Assembly: GCA_902489215.1 (NCBI GenBank)
Contig: CABTZE010000045.1
Coordinates: 1-12,928, forward strand
From: an uncultured Brevibacterium sp.
Lineage (GTDB): Bacteria; Actinomycetota; Actinomycetes; Actinomycetales; Brevibacteriaceae
Direction: 5' to 3'
DNA: 12,928 nt
Below are positions 1 to 7,173 of the stretch, in pieces (the first letter of the stretch is position 1; each line of letters opens with the position of its first letter). The notes under the pieces were generated by a model. It made no database searches. It saw nothing but the letters and a program-made list of their open reading frames with translations, and was not told the origin of the DNA. The position numbers and the translations under genes were made by a program.

Positions 1-1902
1 CAGTTCAATTCCGGCACAGGCCTCCCGCTGCTTATCACTCAGCGCCGCGGCGGTCTTCACGACGTTCGTGTAGGCGGCAGGGGAGGCGAACACCATGGTG
101 CAGCCGGCCTCGATGATGGCATCGGCAAGAGCAGAAGCCGTAAGCGTGGCGGGCTTCGTCACCGACATGTTCGGCGTGACGCTCACCGCGCCCAGACCCG
201 GTCCCAGCAGAGCAAACGGTGCGAAACCGGCGACCAGCCCCGTGCCGGGGCGTACATCGAATTCAGCGCCGAGGATGCGCATCAGCTCACCAAGGCCGCG
301 GTGGGTGTAGCGCACGCCCTTCGCCGGGCCGGTGGAACCAGAGGTGAACAGAATCGCTGCGTCGTCATCGAGTTCCGGCACGGCAATCGCGTCACGGTCG
401 CGCACAACCGTCCGCGACAGCGCTGTGATCGAGGTTTCGACCTTCAGTGCCCGTGCGCGCAGCTTCGGCAGAGGCAACACGGAGATGCGGCGGCCGGGCC
501 ATCCGCCGGCCCGGGCCAGGGTCAGCCCGGTGGTTTCGCCGATGATCCACCGCGGGTCGGCGGCCTTGACCGCGCGGGTCATGCCCGCCGGTCCCAGGCC
601 CGCGTCGGCTACGACGACGACCCCGCCGACCTTGAGAACTGCGTAGGCGGCCGCCGTGAGGTTATTGCCCGGTTCGATCAAGAGGCTGACCCGGTCGCCC
701 TTGCGCAGGCCCATGGCCTTCAGCCCTGCCGCAATGTTGTCGACAACACCGGCCAGCTGCGCCCAGGACACGGCCTGGGCTGGTTTTGCCGACATGTCGA
801 CGCTCGCGATCGAGCGTTCGTGCCGCTTGGCATCGAGCGCTGAGAACACGAAGTCCGGTTCGGGTCCGTCTGCTTGGGCCGGACCGCTTTCTTCTGCCGA
901 GGTGGAGGGGCCCTCATTCTGTCCACTCACGTTGGCATCAAGCCACTGGAAGATGGTCTCCCAGTACGGGACGTCTTCGACGAACAGGTGCGAAGTCTTC
1001 TCAAAACGGTGGATGTCCGCATGCGGCAGGCGCTCGCGAAGATCGCGCAGATAGCGCTCGAGGAACACCGGGTCTTTCGGACCCCACATGAGAAGCGCGG
1101 GATTGGTCATGCGCGCGATGTCCGCGCCGACACGCTGCAGTTCAGCGTAGGACGGGTGGTTTTCGTCAACCGGAATGTCGGCGACGAAACCACCCACACC
1201 GCCGCGGCGCTGCGCTGATGCGTAGGGCCTGCGGTAGGCGCGGCGCACCGGGTCCGAGATGTCCTTCGATAGGCGCAGGGTGGTGCGGATGAAAGCGTCG
1301 GTGTACACGGTCGAACCGGCCAGCAGGGGGCCTGCCAGTGCCGCCCGCAGAGGTGCCGGGATGGATGCATCCTCTGGCTGGTGTACGGCGGTGTTGAGGC
1401 TCATGGCCGCACTGATGCGGTCGGTGTTGCGGGCTGCCCAGCCCAGCGAAATGACGCCACCCCAGTCGTGGCCGAGGGTGACCAGGGGGAGGCTGTCGTC
1501 GACAAGTTCGGAGATGAGGGCGTCGATCTGGCCTAAGCGGTCGGCCAGGCGGAAGTAGCCGGTGCCGTGCGGTGTGGGAACCGGGTGGGCGACGCGCTCC
1601 GAATAGCCCATGTCCAGGTGGTCGGGGGCGATGATCCGCCACGCTGTGCCGCCTGTCTGCGCGAGCCCGATTGAGGCCTGTGCGAGTCTGCGCCACATGT
1701 AGGACCACGTGGGATTGCCGTGTACCGCGACGATCGTGCCGGCGGGTTCGGCGCCGATGTCCTTGAGTGCGTCGGCGGTGTCGAGAACGTGGAAGGTGTG
1801 CTCGCCGACCGTGACCAGACGGGACCAGCGCGAGTCCCATTCGGGAAGATTCGGCGGCAGCTGCGCGGCAGCGGCTGGAAGAGGGCTGTTTTCAGTCGAC
1901 AA
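1..1902 (-). CDS. oleBC: OleBC fusion: beta-lactone decarboxylase (OleB) fused to AMP-dependent beta-lactone synthetase (OleC), 3' end cut by the window edge
   Basis: One uninterrupted frame of 634 codons runs from TTG at 1902 to base 1. Residues about 20-320 are an alpha/beta hydrolase of the haloalkane dehalogenase/OleB type: HGNPTW oxyanion-hole motif at 61-66, nucleophile elbow GHDWGG with Asp146 rather than Ser, WGPKDP at 273-278, and a late histidine in TSHLF (His305). A Gly/Ser/Glu/Pro-rich linker (about 322-345) leads into an acyl-AMP ligase domain with the phosphate-binding motif FTSGSTGPAKG from 519. Roughly the second half of that domain lies outside the window. In the known pathway OleC converts the OleA/OleD-derived beta-hydroxy acid to a beta-lactone with ATP, and OleB removes CO2 to give a cis-olefin. 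The B-C fusion is known from Micrococcus and other actinobacteria. It lies 33 bases after oleA, so the two are probably co-transcribed. The TTG start is chosen for its GAGGAG site; no ATG lies near. Confidence 0.9.
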   Translation of the reverse strand, partial: MSTENSPLPAAAAQLPPNLPEWDSRWSRLVTVGEHTFHVLDTADALKDIGAEPAGTIVAVHGNPTWSYMWRRLAQASIGLAQTGGTAWRIIAPDHLDMGYSERVAHPVPTPHGTGYFRLADRLGQIDALISELVDDSLPLVTLGHDWGGVISLGWAARNTDRISAAMSLNTAVHQPEDASIPAPLRAALAGPLLAGSTVYTDAFIRTTLRLSKDISDPVRRAYRRPYASAQRRGGVGGFVADIPVDENHPSYAELQRVGADIARMTNPALLMWGPKDPVFLERYLRDLRERLPHADIHRFEKTSHLFVEDVPYWETIFQWLDANVSGQNEGPSTSAEESGPAQADGPEPDFVFSALDAKRHERSIASVDMSAKPAQAVSWAQLAGVVDNIAAGLKAMGLRKGDRVSLLIEPGNNLTAAAYAVLKVGGVVVVADAGLGPAGMTRAVKAADPRWIIGETTGLTLARAGGWPGRRISVLPLPKLRARALKVETSITALSRTVVRDRDAIAVPELDDDAAILFTSGSTGPAKGVRYTHRGLGELMRILGAEFDVRPGTGLVAGFAPFALLGPGLGAVSVTPNMSVTKPATLTASALADAIIEAGCTMVFASPAAYTNVVKTAAALSDKQREACAGIEL

Positions 1903-1911
1903 TGAGCTTCT

Positions 1912-1917
1912 CTCCTC
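1912..1917 (-). promoter_or_regulatory. Ribosome binding site of oleBC
   Basis: GAGGAG on the minus strand lies 9 bases before TTG 1902, inside the 33-base oleA-oleBC gap. It supports the rare TTG start, since no in-frame ATG or GTG is found nearby. Confidence 0.6.
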
Positions 1918-1935
1918 GTGAAGTGCCGGTGGTGG

Positions 1936-2964
1936 TTACCAGACGATCTCCGTCATGGACGTGTTGAGGCCCGAACCCACGCCCATCGCCAGAACACGGT
2001 CACCGGACTTGAGTGACTCGACTTCGCGAGCAAGCGTGATCGGCAGAGACGCAGGACCCACATTGCCCAGCTCGGGGTAGGTCTTCGGGACCCGCTCCAT
2101 GGGGATCTTGGCGGCCTTCGTGATGGCGTTGACGTGCACATCAGATACCTGGTGCATGATGTAGCGATCCATGTCGGTCCAGTCCCAGCCGTTTTCGTGG
2201 GCCTCTTCCCATGCCGAGGTGACCAGCTGCATGCCGTTGGACAGCAGGCCCGCGGTGTCGGTGAACATGCCGTCGTGGTCACCCACGCACAGCTTGTGGT
2301 TCCACGTGGCCGCACGCGTCACACTGCCGAGGATCCGGTGGCCTTCCGGGTGCTTGTCCGAACGTCCGAGAACGGCGGCCGAAGCGCCGGAGCCCAGTGT
2401 CAGGGAAGCGAATTCTTCGAGGTATTCGGCGCGGGTGATTCCTTCGCGCTGCAAGCGCTTGAGGGTGGCCCGCTGGACTTTCGACGCGTCTTCGGAGGCT
2501 ACGACCAGTGCGTATTCGATCGCGCCGGATTCGATCATGTTGGCTGCGACCGCCATTGCGTTGACGAAGCCCAGGCACGCATTGGCGATGTCAAAGTTCA
2601 TGGCGGAAGACGGAAGTCCGATGCCGTCGTGAATGGACACCGCCACTGACGGTTCGAGGTGGGCGCGGGTGACCGAGGCGTTGATCATCAGCCCGATCTG
2701 TTCGGCTTCGATGCCGGCTTCTGCGAGTGCCTTCTTGCCGGCCGCAATGCCGCCCTCGACGAAGCCGCCGGAGTCTTCAGCCCAGTTGCGGCGTGAGTTG
2801 ACGCCCGCAACACGCTGCAGGAGACCTTCGGGAAGTCCCAGGCGGTCAAGTGTGGACTTCAGCTGCTCGTCGTAGGAAGCGGACGTCACTTCGATGGGTG
2901 CAGTCACTTCCGAGACACTCAGAAGTGATGTGTTCTCGTGCCGAAGCGTCGTGTTTCCGTTCAA
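1936..2964 (-). CDS. oleA: OleA, thiolase-superfamily acyl-CoA head-to-head condensing enzyme
   Basis: OleA performs a non-decarboxylative Claisen condensation of two fatty acyl-CoAs to a beta-ketoacid, the first step of long-chain olefin synthesis. The frame gives 342 aa from TTG 2964, about the family's usual length. The KAS III-like fold is visible with catalytic Cys130 in NACLGF, His271 in IMHQVS and Asn301 in GNVGP. Glu104 in HLEPS sits where OleA enzymes carry the glutamate supplied across the dimer. The glycine-rich C-terminus (MGVGSGLN) is also typical. The frame stays open upstream to 3606, but that part lies over the neighbouring hydrolase gene in another frame and has no OleA character. 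The TTG is inferred from the N-terminus expected for OleA (NGNTTLRHENTSLL) and a weak AGGGA about 10 bases upstream. It is followed directly by oleBC. An ordinary FabH is less likely because of the oleBC neighbour and the overall OleA resemblance. Confidence 0.9.
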   Translation of the reverse strand: MNGNTTLRHENTSLLSVSEVTAPIEVTSASYDEQLKSTLDRLGLPEGLLQRVAGVNSRRNWAEDSGGFVEGGIAAGKKALAEAGIEAEQIGLMINASVTRAHLEPSVAVSIHDGIGLPSSAMNFDIANACLGFVNAMAVAANMIESGAIEYALVVASEDASKVQRATLKRLQREGITRAEYLEEFASLTLGSGASAAVLGRSDKHPEGHRILGSVTRAATWNHKLCVGDHDGMFTDTAGLLSNGMQLVTSAWEEAHENGWDWTDMDRYIMHQVSDVHVNAITKAAKIPMERVPKTYPELGNVGPASLPITLAREVESLKSGDRVLAMGVGSGLNTSMTEIVW

Positions 2965-2985
2965 CAGCGTCCAGTCCCTGTTTCC

Positions 2986-3016
2986 CAGAGCCGGACGATG
3001 GGGACGCGCGGCTCTG
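2986..3016 (-). repeat. Inverted repeat in the oleA leader
   Basis: Perfect 8-base arms (CAGAGCCG at 2986-2993 and CGGCTCTG at 3009-3016) are separated by 15 bases. They lie 21 bases upstream of the TTG start of oleA and downstream of the candidate -10. It could be an operator, a leader hairpin, or a weak end signal for the upstream hydrolase gene. No T-run follows, so a classical terminator is unlikely. Confidence 0.5.
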
Positions 3017-3038
3017 TTGGATGAATAATGCCCAGTCA

Positions 3039-3044
3039 ATCCTA
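3039..3044 (-). promoter_or_regulatory. Candidate -10 element of the ole operon
   Basis: TAGGAT on the minus strand fits the actinobacterial TANNNT -10 pattern and is identical to the hexamer upstream of maoC. Transcription would begin near 3032 and give a leader of about 68 bases containing the inverted repeat. No good -35 was seen at 17-19 bases, so this is tentative. Confidence 0.35.
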
Positions 3045-3094
3045 ATGGGTGGTTGCTGAGCATGTATTCAGGGTCCGCTATCCGACAGTGGGCG

Positions 3095-3664
3095 TCAGCG
3101 GATGGCTGCCAGGATGGTGTCCCACATCTTCTGTGCCAGTTCCGGGCTGTATTCCGGCGCGGTCGGGTCGCCGAAAAGGTGCGCGCTGCCGGGATAGACG
3201 TGCGCCGACGCCTGCGCACCGGCGGCCCGGGCGGATTCGATGAGCGTCTCAGCCTGCTGGGCGTCGACCCATTCGTCGCCTTCCGTGTAGTGCATCTGCA
3301 GCCAGCAGTCGCCGTTCCACGATGTGGGCTTCGGTGCACCGCCCGCGTGGCACAGAAAAGCGCCCGCGGCCTGCGGGTGGCGCTTGCCGAAGGACTGCGC
3401 CATGGCCGCCCCGAGCGAGAACCCGCCGAAGTAGACGGGCCCTTCAAGTCCCAGAGTGTCGACTGCCTCAGATGCCCGCTGGGCGAGAGCCGGGAAGCCG
3501 ACCTTGTCGCGGTAGGCGATTCCGTCGGGAACGTTGTCGAAGACATTGCCGTCGTAGAAGTCCGGCGTGTGCACCGTGTGGCCGACCTCTGAGAACACTT
3601 CGGCAATGCGGTGCATGCCGTCGTTCAGGCCGAGCGCTGAGTGGAAGAGAACGATCTGTGCCAT
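3095..3664 (-). CDS. Dienelactone hydrolase family protein (alpha/beta hydrolase with Ser nucleophile)
   Basis: 189 aa from ATG 3664. The N-terminus MAQIVLFHSALGLNDG and the following HTVHTPDFYDG are typical of short actinobacterial DLH-family proteins. The nucleophile elbow is GGFSLG with Ser83, not the cysteine of true dienelactone hydrolases. The acid is probably Asp130 (EGDEW) or Asp134, and the base is His162 in GSAHLF. No signal peptide or membrane segment is seen, so it is probably cytosolic. The substrate is unknown; family members cleave esters or lactones. The frame is open further upstream, but ATG 3664 matches the family N-terminus and lies 7 bases after a TAGACT hexamer with no ribosome binding site, which fits a leaderless mRNA. 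It reads toward oleA, 130 bases away. A role linked to the beta-lactone chemistry of the ole genes is possible but not supported. Confidence 0.85.
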   Translation of the reverse strand: MAQIVLFHSALGLNDGMHRIAEVFSEVGHTVHTPDFYDGNVFDNVPDGIAYRDKVGFPALAQRASEAVDTLGLEGPVYFGGFSLGAAMAQSFGKRHPQAAGAFLCHAGGAPKPTSWNGDCWLQMHYTEGDEWVDAQQAETLIESARAAGAQASAHVYPGSAHLFGDPTAPEYSPELAQKMWDTILAAIR

Positions 3665-3671
3665 GGTGCCG

Positions 3672-3677
3672 AGTCTA
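3672..3677 (-). promoter_or_regulatory. -10 element for a leaderless DLH-family mRNA
   Basis: TAGACT (TANNNT) ends 7 bases before ATG 3664 on the minus strand. That places the expected transcription start at or next to the A of the start codon. There is no purine-rich ribosome site in between. The same hexamer occurs upstream of the YtxH gene at 10960-10965. Confidence 0.5.
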
Positions 3678-3691
3678 AACGTGAGCTGTGA

Positions 3692-3717
3692 CATAATCAC
3701 GCCGGCAGGACGCCGGC
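3692..3717 (+). promoter_or_regulatory. Candidate -10 and hairpin/operator of the MHS transporter gene
   Basis: CATAAT at 3692-3697 resembles a -10 element. It is followed directly by a perfect hairpin, GCCGGC (3701-3706), loop AGGAC, GCCGGC (3712-3717), that covers the expected transcription start near 3704. A repressor site or a 5'-end mRNA hairpin are both possible. The opposite-strand -10 of the hydrolase gene is 15 bases away, so both genes share this short control region. Confidence 0.4.
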
Positions 3718-3750
3718 CGCCCAGCCCGCACACAGAAGAAACAGAGGACC

Positions 3751-5082
3751 ATGACCCAGACGATTTCCACCTCGGCCCCGGAGAAGATGACCTCCGGTGC
3801 CCGCAGGGCAGTGACAGCATCCGTACTCGGCACCATCATCGAGTGGTACGACTACGCGCTCTACGGCGCGGTCGCCGGCATGATCATCGGTCCGCTGTTC
3901 TTCCCGTCCGATGCCAGCAGCGCGGAAACCTTCGCAGCACTGGCAACCTTCGGCGTGGGCTTCCTCGCCCGTCCCCTGGGCGGAATCGTCATCGGCCACC
4001 TGGGCGATACGCGCGGCCGCAAAGCGGCCATGATCCTCACGATTGTGCTCATGGCGGGAGCTACCGTCGGCATGGGCCTGCTGCCGACCGCGGCTCAGGT
4101 GGGAATGCTCGCCCCGATCCTGCTGATCCTGCTGCGCTTTGTGCAGGGCTTCGGAGCGGGTGCCGAACTGTCCGGTGCCGTGACGCTCGTGGCCGAATAC
4201 GTGCCGGTGCGCAGGCGCGGGCTGTTCACCGGCATTGTTCTGGCCGCTCCGCCGGCCGGCATCTCGCTGGCGACTGCCGCGTTCTTCATCGTCAGCGGAC
4301 TGAGCGAAGAACAGCTGTTCGGCTGGGGCTGGCGCGCTCCCTTCCTCGTTTCCGCTGTTCTGTTCCTCGTGGCGTTCTACATTCGTCGTCGCCTGGAGGA
4401 AACCCCGGAGTACGTGGCCGCGCAGGAACTGGCAGAGCAGAAGAAGCGCGACACCACAATGCCGCTGAAGTACGTTCTGAAGAACTTCCCCAAACAGATC
4501 GTGGTGGGCTTCCTGTCGATCGTCGGCCACAACGCCATGCAGTACACGCTCGCCACGTTCTCGATCGGCTTCATGCTCAGCATTGAAGGCGGACTTGACC
4601 GGCCCCAGGCGCTGCTGGCGGTAGTCATCGGTTCGGCCGTTGCGGTTGTGACCACGCCGTTCGGCGGGATGCTCGCCGACAGGATCGGAGCATCCAAGGT
4701 CATGGCCGCTGCCAGCCTCATCATGGTCGTCCTCAGCTGGCCCATCTTCCTGCTGCTCAAGACCGGCGAATTCGGCCCGTCCGCACTGGCGATCGCCCTG
4801 GGCTACGGACTCATCATCACCGGCACATCGGGTGGGCAGGGCGCTCTGCTTGCCAACTTGTTCCCCGCACACGTTCGCCTGTCCGGCATGTCCTTTGTGC
4901 GCGAACTCAACGGGGCGCTCATCGCCGGCTTTTCGCCTATGATCGTGGCCATGCTCATCAGCGCAGCCGGCGGCGGCCTGTGGCTGGCAGTCGGCTACCT
5001 CATGCTGTGCGGACTGATCTCGGCTGTCGCAATCCTGCTGTCCGGGCGGATGGGCGACAACGAAAACTCGACCCTGGTCTGA
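3751..5082 (+). CDS. MFS transporter of the metabolite:H+ symporter (MHS) family
   Basis: 443 aa with about twelve hydrophobic segments, an inner-membrane proton-coupled importer. MHS marks are GTIIEWYDY at 27-35 at the start of the first segment, RPLGG at 74-78 followed by GHLGDTRGRK at 82-91 in the 2-3 loop, RFVQGFGAGAE in segment 4, and RRRLEETPEY after segment 6. The half-repeat GGMLADRIG appears again in the C-terminal half. Relatives carry organic acids or compatible solutes (shikimate, dicarboxylates, proline/betaine); the substrate cannot be read here. lldD lies 52 bases downstream, which makes a hydroxy acid such as lactate a reasonable guess. ATG 3751 follows AGAGGA with only 2 bases of spacing, so the ribosome site is poor. 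A second ATG at 3787 would remove 12 residues and keeps the whole membrane domain. Confidence 0.9.
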   Translation: MTQTISTSAPEKMTSGARRAVTASVLGTIIEWYDYALYGAVAGMIIGPLFFPSDASSAETFAALATFGVGFLARPLGGIVIGHLGDTRGRKAAMILTIVLMAGATVGMGLLPTAAQVGMLAPILLILLRFVQGFGAGAELSGAVTLVAEYVPVRRRGLFTGIVLAAPPAGISLATAAFFIVSGLSEEQLFGWGWRAPFLVSAVLFLVAFYIRRRLEETPEYVAAQELAEQKKRDTTMPLKYVLKNFPKQIVVGFLSIVGHNAMQYTLATFSIGFMLSIEGGLDRPQALLAVVIGSAVAVVTTPFGGMLADRIGASKVMAAASLIMVVLSWPIFLLLKTGEFGPSALAIALGYGLIITGTSGGQGALLANLFPAHVRLSGMSFVRELNGALIAGFSPMIVAMLISAAGGGLWLAVGYLMLCGLISAVAILLSGRMGDNENSTLV

Positions 5083-5122
5083 GTTCGCCGGAGCGCACCC
5101 GAAGCACCCGGCGGGCCGTGGG

Positions 5123-5128
5123 TACTAT
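5123..5128 (+). promoter_or_regulatory. -10 element for a leaderless lldD mRNA
   Basis: TACTAT (TANNNT) ends exactly 6 bases before ATG 5135, so transcription should start on the ATG. No ribosome binding site precedes the ATG. This suggests lldD-tauE has its own promoter even though the transporter gene lies only 52 bases upstream in the same direction. Confidence 0.55.
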
Positions 5129-5134
5129 TCGACT

Positions 5135-6355
5135 ATGGCTGTTACGCGACGTATTCCCCGGTGGTCCGATCTTGCTCCGCTCCTGCAGTTCGACGTCGAA
5201 TTCAATCGACGCCGCGCTCGCCTGTCCCGCGTGGGTGACATCTACGACCTGCGGAAGATCGCCAAACGGCGCACACCCACGGCAGCCTTCGACTACGTCG
5301 ACGGGGCCGCGCAGGCCGAACTGACCTACGACGGCAACCGCAAAGCCTTCGACGACATTGAACTGACCCCGGCAATCCTGGCCGGATCGGCCGATGTCGA
5401 CCTCAGCGCGGAGGTCGCCGGACGCACTTTCGACCTGCCCGTCGGAATTGCGCCGACCGGCTTCACCCGCATGATGCAGACCGAGGGTGAAGTCGCCGGT
5501 GTGCGGGCCGCGGAGCGCTTCGGCGTTCCGTTCACCCTGTCGACCATGGGCACACGCTCAATCGAAGACGTCGCCGCGGCATCGCCGGCCGCTGCCAAAT
5601 GGTTCCAGCTGTACCTGTTCGCCGACCGCTCGGTGTCTCAGGACCTGCTGAAGCGCGCAGCCGCAAACGGCTTCGACACACTGCTCGTCACTGTCGACAC
5701 GACCGTGGCCGGGCAGCGTCTGCGCGATGTCCGCAACGGCATGACCGTCCCGCCGAAGCTCACCGCCGGAACTGTTCTCGATGCGTCCTACCGTCCCGAA
5801 TGGTGGTTCAACTTCCTCACCTCCGACCCGCTGTCCTTTGCCACCCTGTCGGGCAAGACCAGCGACCTGCCCAGCCTTATCAACTCGATGTTCGACCCCA
5901 CGCTGTCGATGGACGACCTGCGCTGGATCCGCGAACAGTGGCCGGGCAAGCTGTTCGTCAAGGGCGTTCTGACAGAAGACGACGCCCGTCGTTCGCTCGA
6001 CGCCGGCGCTGACGGACTTGTCGTGTCCAACCACGGAGGCCGGCAGCTGGACAAGGCACCCATCAGCCTGGACGCGCTGCCGCGGGTGCGCGAAGCCGCC
6101 GGTGACGATGTCGACATCATCCTCGACTCCGGTGTGATGCGCGGTTCGGACATCGTGACCGCCCTGGCACTGGGCGCTGACTTCACACTCATCGGCCGGG
6201 CCTACCTCTACGGCCTCATGGCCGCCGGCGAGGCCGGCGTCAACAAAGTCCTTGACCTGCTGCGCCAGGAGATCATCGTGTCGATGCAGCTCATGGGCGC
6301 ACAGTCACTGCGCGACCTCAACCCCGACATGGTCAGCAGGATCACCCGCGGCTGA
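5135..6355 (+). CDS. lldD: FMN-dependent L-lactate dehydrogenase (alpha-hydroxy-acid oxidoreductase)
   Basis: 406 aa, close to the mycobacterial LldD2 length. It oxidises L-lactate to pyruvate and passes electrons to the respiratory chain at the membrane; related enzymes use other 2-hydroxy acids. The start MAVTRRIPRWSDLAPLLQF and the KRRTPTAAFDYVDGAA block closely resemble LldD2. FMN and substrate residues are seen in PVGIAPTGF, WFQLY (156-160), and LVTVDTTVAGQRLRDVRNG. Catalytic His300 and Arg303 lie in SNHGGRQLD. The phosphate site is in DSGVMRGSD and LIGRAYLYG. ATG 5135 is favoured because it matches the LldD N-terminus and has the leaderless -10. Its TGA overlaps the start of the TauE-type gene (TGATG), so the two are probably translationally coupled. 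The transporter upstream could supply the substrate. No regulator gene is present nearby. Confidence 0.93.
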   Translation: MAVTRRIPRWSDLAPLLQFDVEFNRRRARLSRVGDIYDLRKIAKRRTPTAAFDYVDGAAQAELTYDGNRKAFDDIELTPAILAGSADVDLSAEVAGRTFDLPVGIAPTGFTRMMQTEGEVAGVRAAERFGVPFTLSTMGTRSIEDVAAASPAAAKWFQLYLFADRSVSQDLLKRAAANGFDTLLVTVDTTVAGQRLRDVRNGMTVPPKLTAGTVLDASYRPEWWFNFLTSDPLSFATLSGKTSDLPSLINSMFDPTLSMDDLRWIREQWPGKLFVKGVLTEDDARRSLDAGADGLVVSNHGGRQLDKAPISLDALPRVREAAGDDVDIILDSGVMRGSDIVTALALGADFTLIGRAYLYGLMAAGEAGVNKVLDLLRQEIIVSMQLMGAQSLRDLNPDMVSRITRG

Positions 6356-7101
6356 TGACAACGGCAGCGATCGTGATCGGCCTCGTCGCCGTTTTCTGCG
6401 GAGCCGTTCTTCAGCGGATCTCCGGAATCGGCGTCGGCCTGGTCGCTGCCCCCGTCTTCACCCTGCTGGCCGGCCCGCAACTGGGCGTGTTCGTCACCAA
6501 CACGGCGACGATCGTCTCCGGACTGCTGATCGGCCTGGCGGTTCTCAGCGAAGTCGACTGGAAGCGCTTCGGATTCCTGGCCGGCTTCGCCGTGCTCGGG
6601 GCGTGGCCGGCCGCGCTGCTGGTCCGGGATGCCAACCCGGCGATTCTCACGATCTTCATCGGCGGCATTGTGCTCGTTGCGCTCATGACAACCTTCAGCG
6701 CGCCGCGCCTACCCCAAGTGTCATCGAGTGCGCTGACCGCGGCCACCGGCATCACGGCCAGCTTCCTCAACACGACTGCGGGTGTTTCCGCCCCCGCGAT
6801 GGTCATCTACGCCCGAGTGTCCCGCTGGCCCCAGCGCAGCTTCGCAGCGACCATGCAGCCAACCTTCATGGCGCTGGCCATCCTGTCGGTTGCCACGAAG
6901 CTCATTGCGGGAGTCTGGGTTGTCGACAGCCTCCCGCCGTGGTGGTTCTTCGTCGCACTCATCGCCACCGTCATTGCGGGCATCGCAGTGGGCAGTGCTG
7001 CAGCGCAGCGGGTGTCTGCAGCCGGCATGCGCCGCGCGGCCGTTGTGCTCGTGACCCTCGGCGCGCTCGCCACCGTGGTTCGCGGCATCATCCTGCTGTA
7101 G
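6355..7101 (+). CDS. TauE/SafE family membrane transport protein
   Basis: 248 aa, highly hydrophobic, with about seven to eight membrane segments. Family-type features are the early GAVLQRISGIGVGLVAAPVF block and the repeated half with GITASFLNTTAGVSAPAMVIY, each with the Gly/Pro-rich segment typical of TauE/SafE (DUF81) proteins. Family members are proposed to export sulfite, sulfoacetate or other small organic anions, but few have been tested. The ATG shares its A with the TGA of lldD, so expression is tied to lldD. This suggests movement of a substrate or product of the dehydrogenase, for example a carboxylate or sulfonate; that is inference. The gene ends convergently with the Nudix gene. 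Confidence 0.85.
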   Translation: MTTAAIVIGLVAVFCGAVLQRISGIGVGLVAAPVFTLLAGPQLGVFVTNTATIVSGLLIGLAVLSEVDWKRFGFLAGFAVLGAWPAALLVRDANPAILTIFIGGIVLVALMTTFSAPRLPQVSSSALTAATGITASFLNTTAGVSAPAMVIYARVSRWPQRSFAATMQPTFMALAILSVATKLIAGVWVVDSLPPWWFFVALIATVIAGIAVGSAAAQRVSAAGMRRAAVVLVTLGALATVVRGIILL

Positions 7102-7105
7102 GCGA

Positions 7106-7129
7106 CAGCGGTGCCGCATAGCCCCGCTG
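7106..7129. terminator. Weak hairpin between convergent tauE-type and Nudix genes
   Basis: CAGCGG (7106-7111) pairs with CCGCTG (7124-7129) across a 12-base loop, 4 bases after the TAG of the TauE-type gene. There is no T-run on either strand, so intrinsic termination is uncertain. Nothing else is evident in the 72-base convergent gap. Confidence 0.3.
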
Positions 7130-7173
7130 CGCAGCCGAGCCTCACAGCCTTCCGTGTACACAGTCCGCGCGAA

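Noticed and set aside
1166..1840. Minus-strand frame of 224 codons inside oleBC
   Set aside because: It lies in another frame over the OleB domain, has Arg/His/Pro-rich composition and no motifs. The true frame lacks an ATG and starts at TTG 1902.
3034..3039. TTGACT as a -35 box for oleA
   Set aside because: At 16-18 bases downstream the sequence is ACAGAG, CAGAGC or AGAGCC, none like a -10 element.
2965..3606. Upstream extension of the oleA frame to 556 codons
   Set aside because: The added part overlaps the DLH-family gene in another frame, is Arg/Ser/Thr-rich, and lies beyond the expected OleA N-terminus.
3697..4872. 391-codon minus-strand frame opposite the MHS transporter
   Set aside because: It is antisense to a clear membrane transporter, with a His/Gln/Glu-rich product and no promoter or ribosome site.
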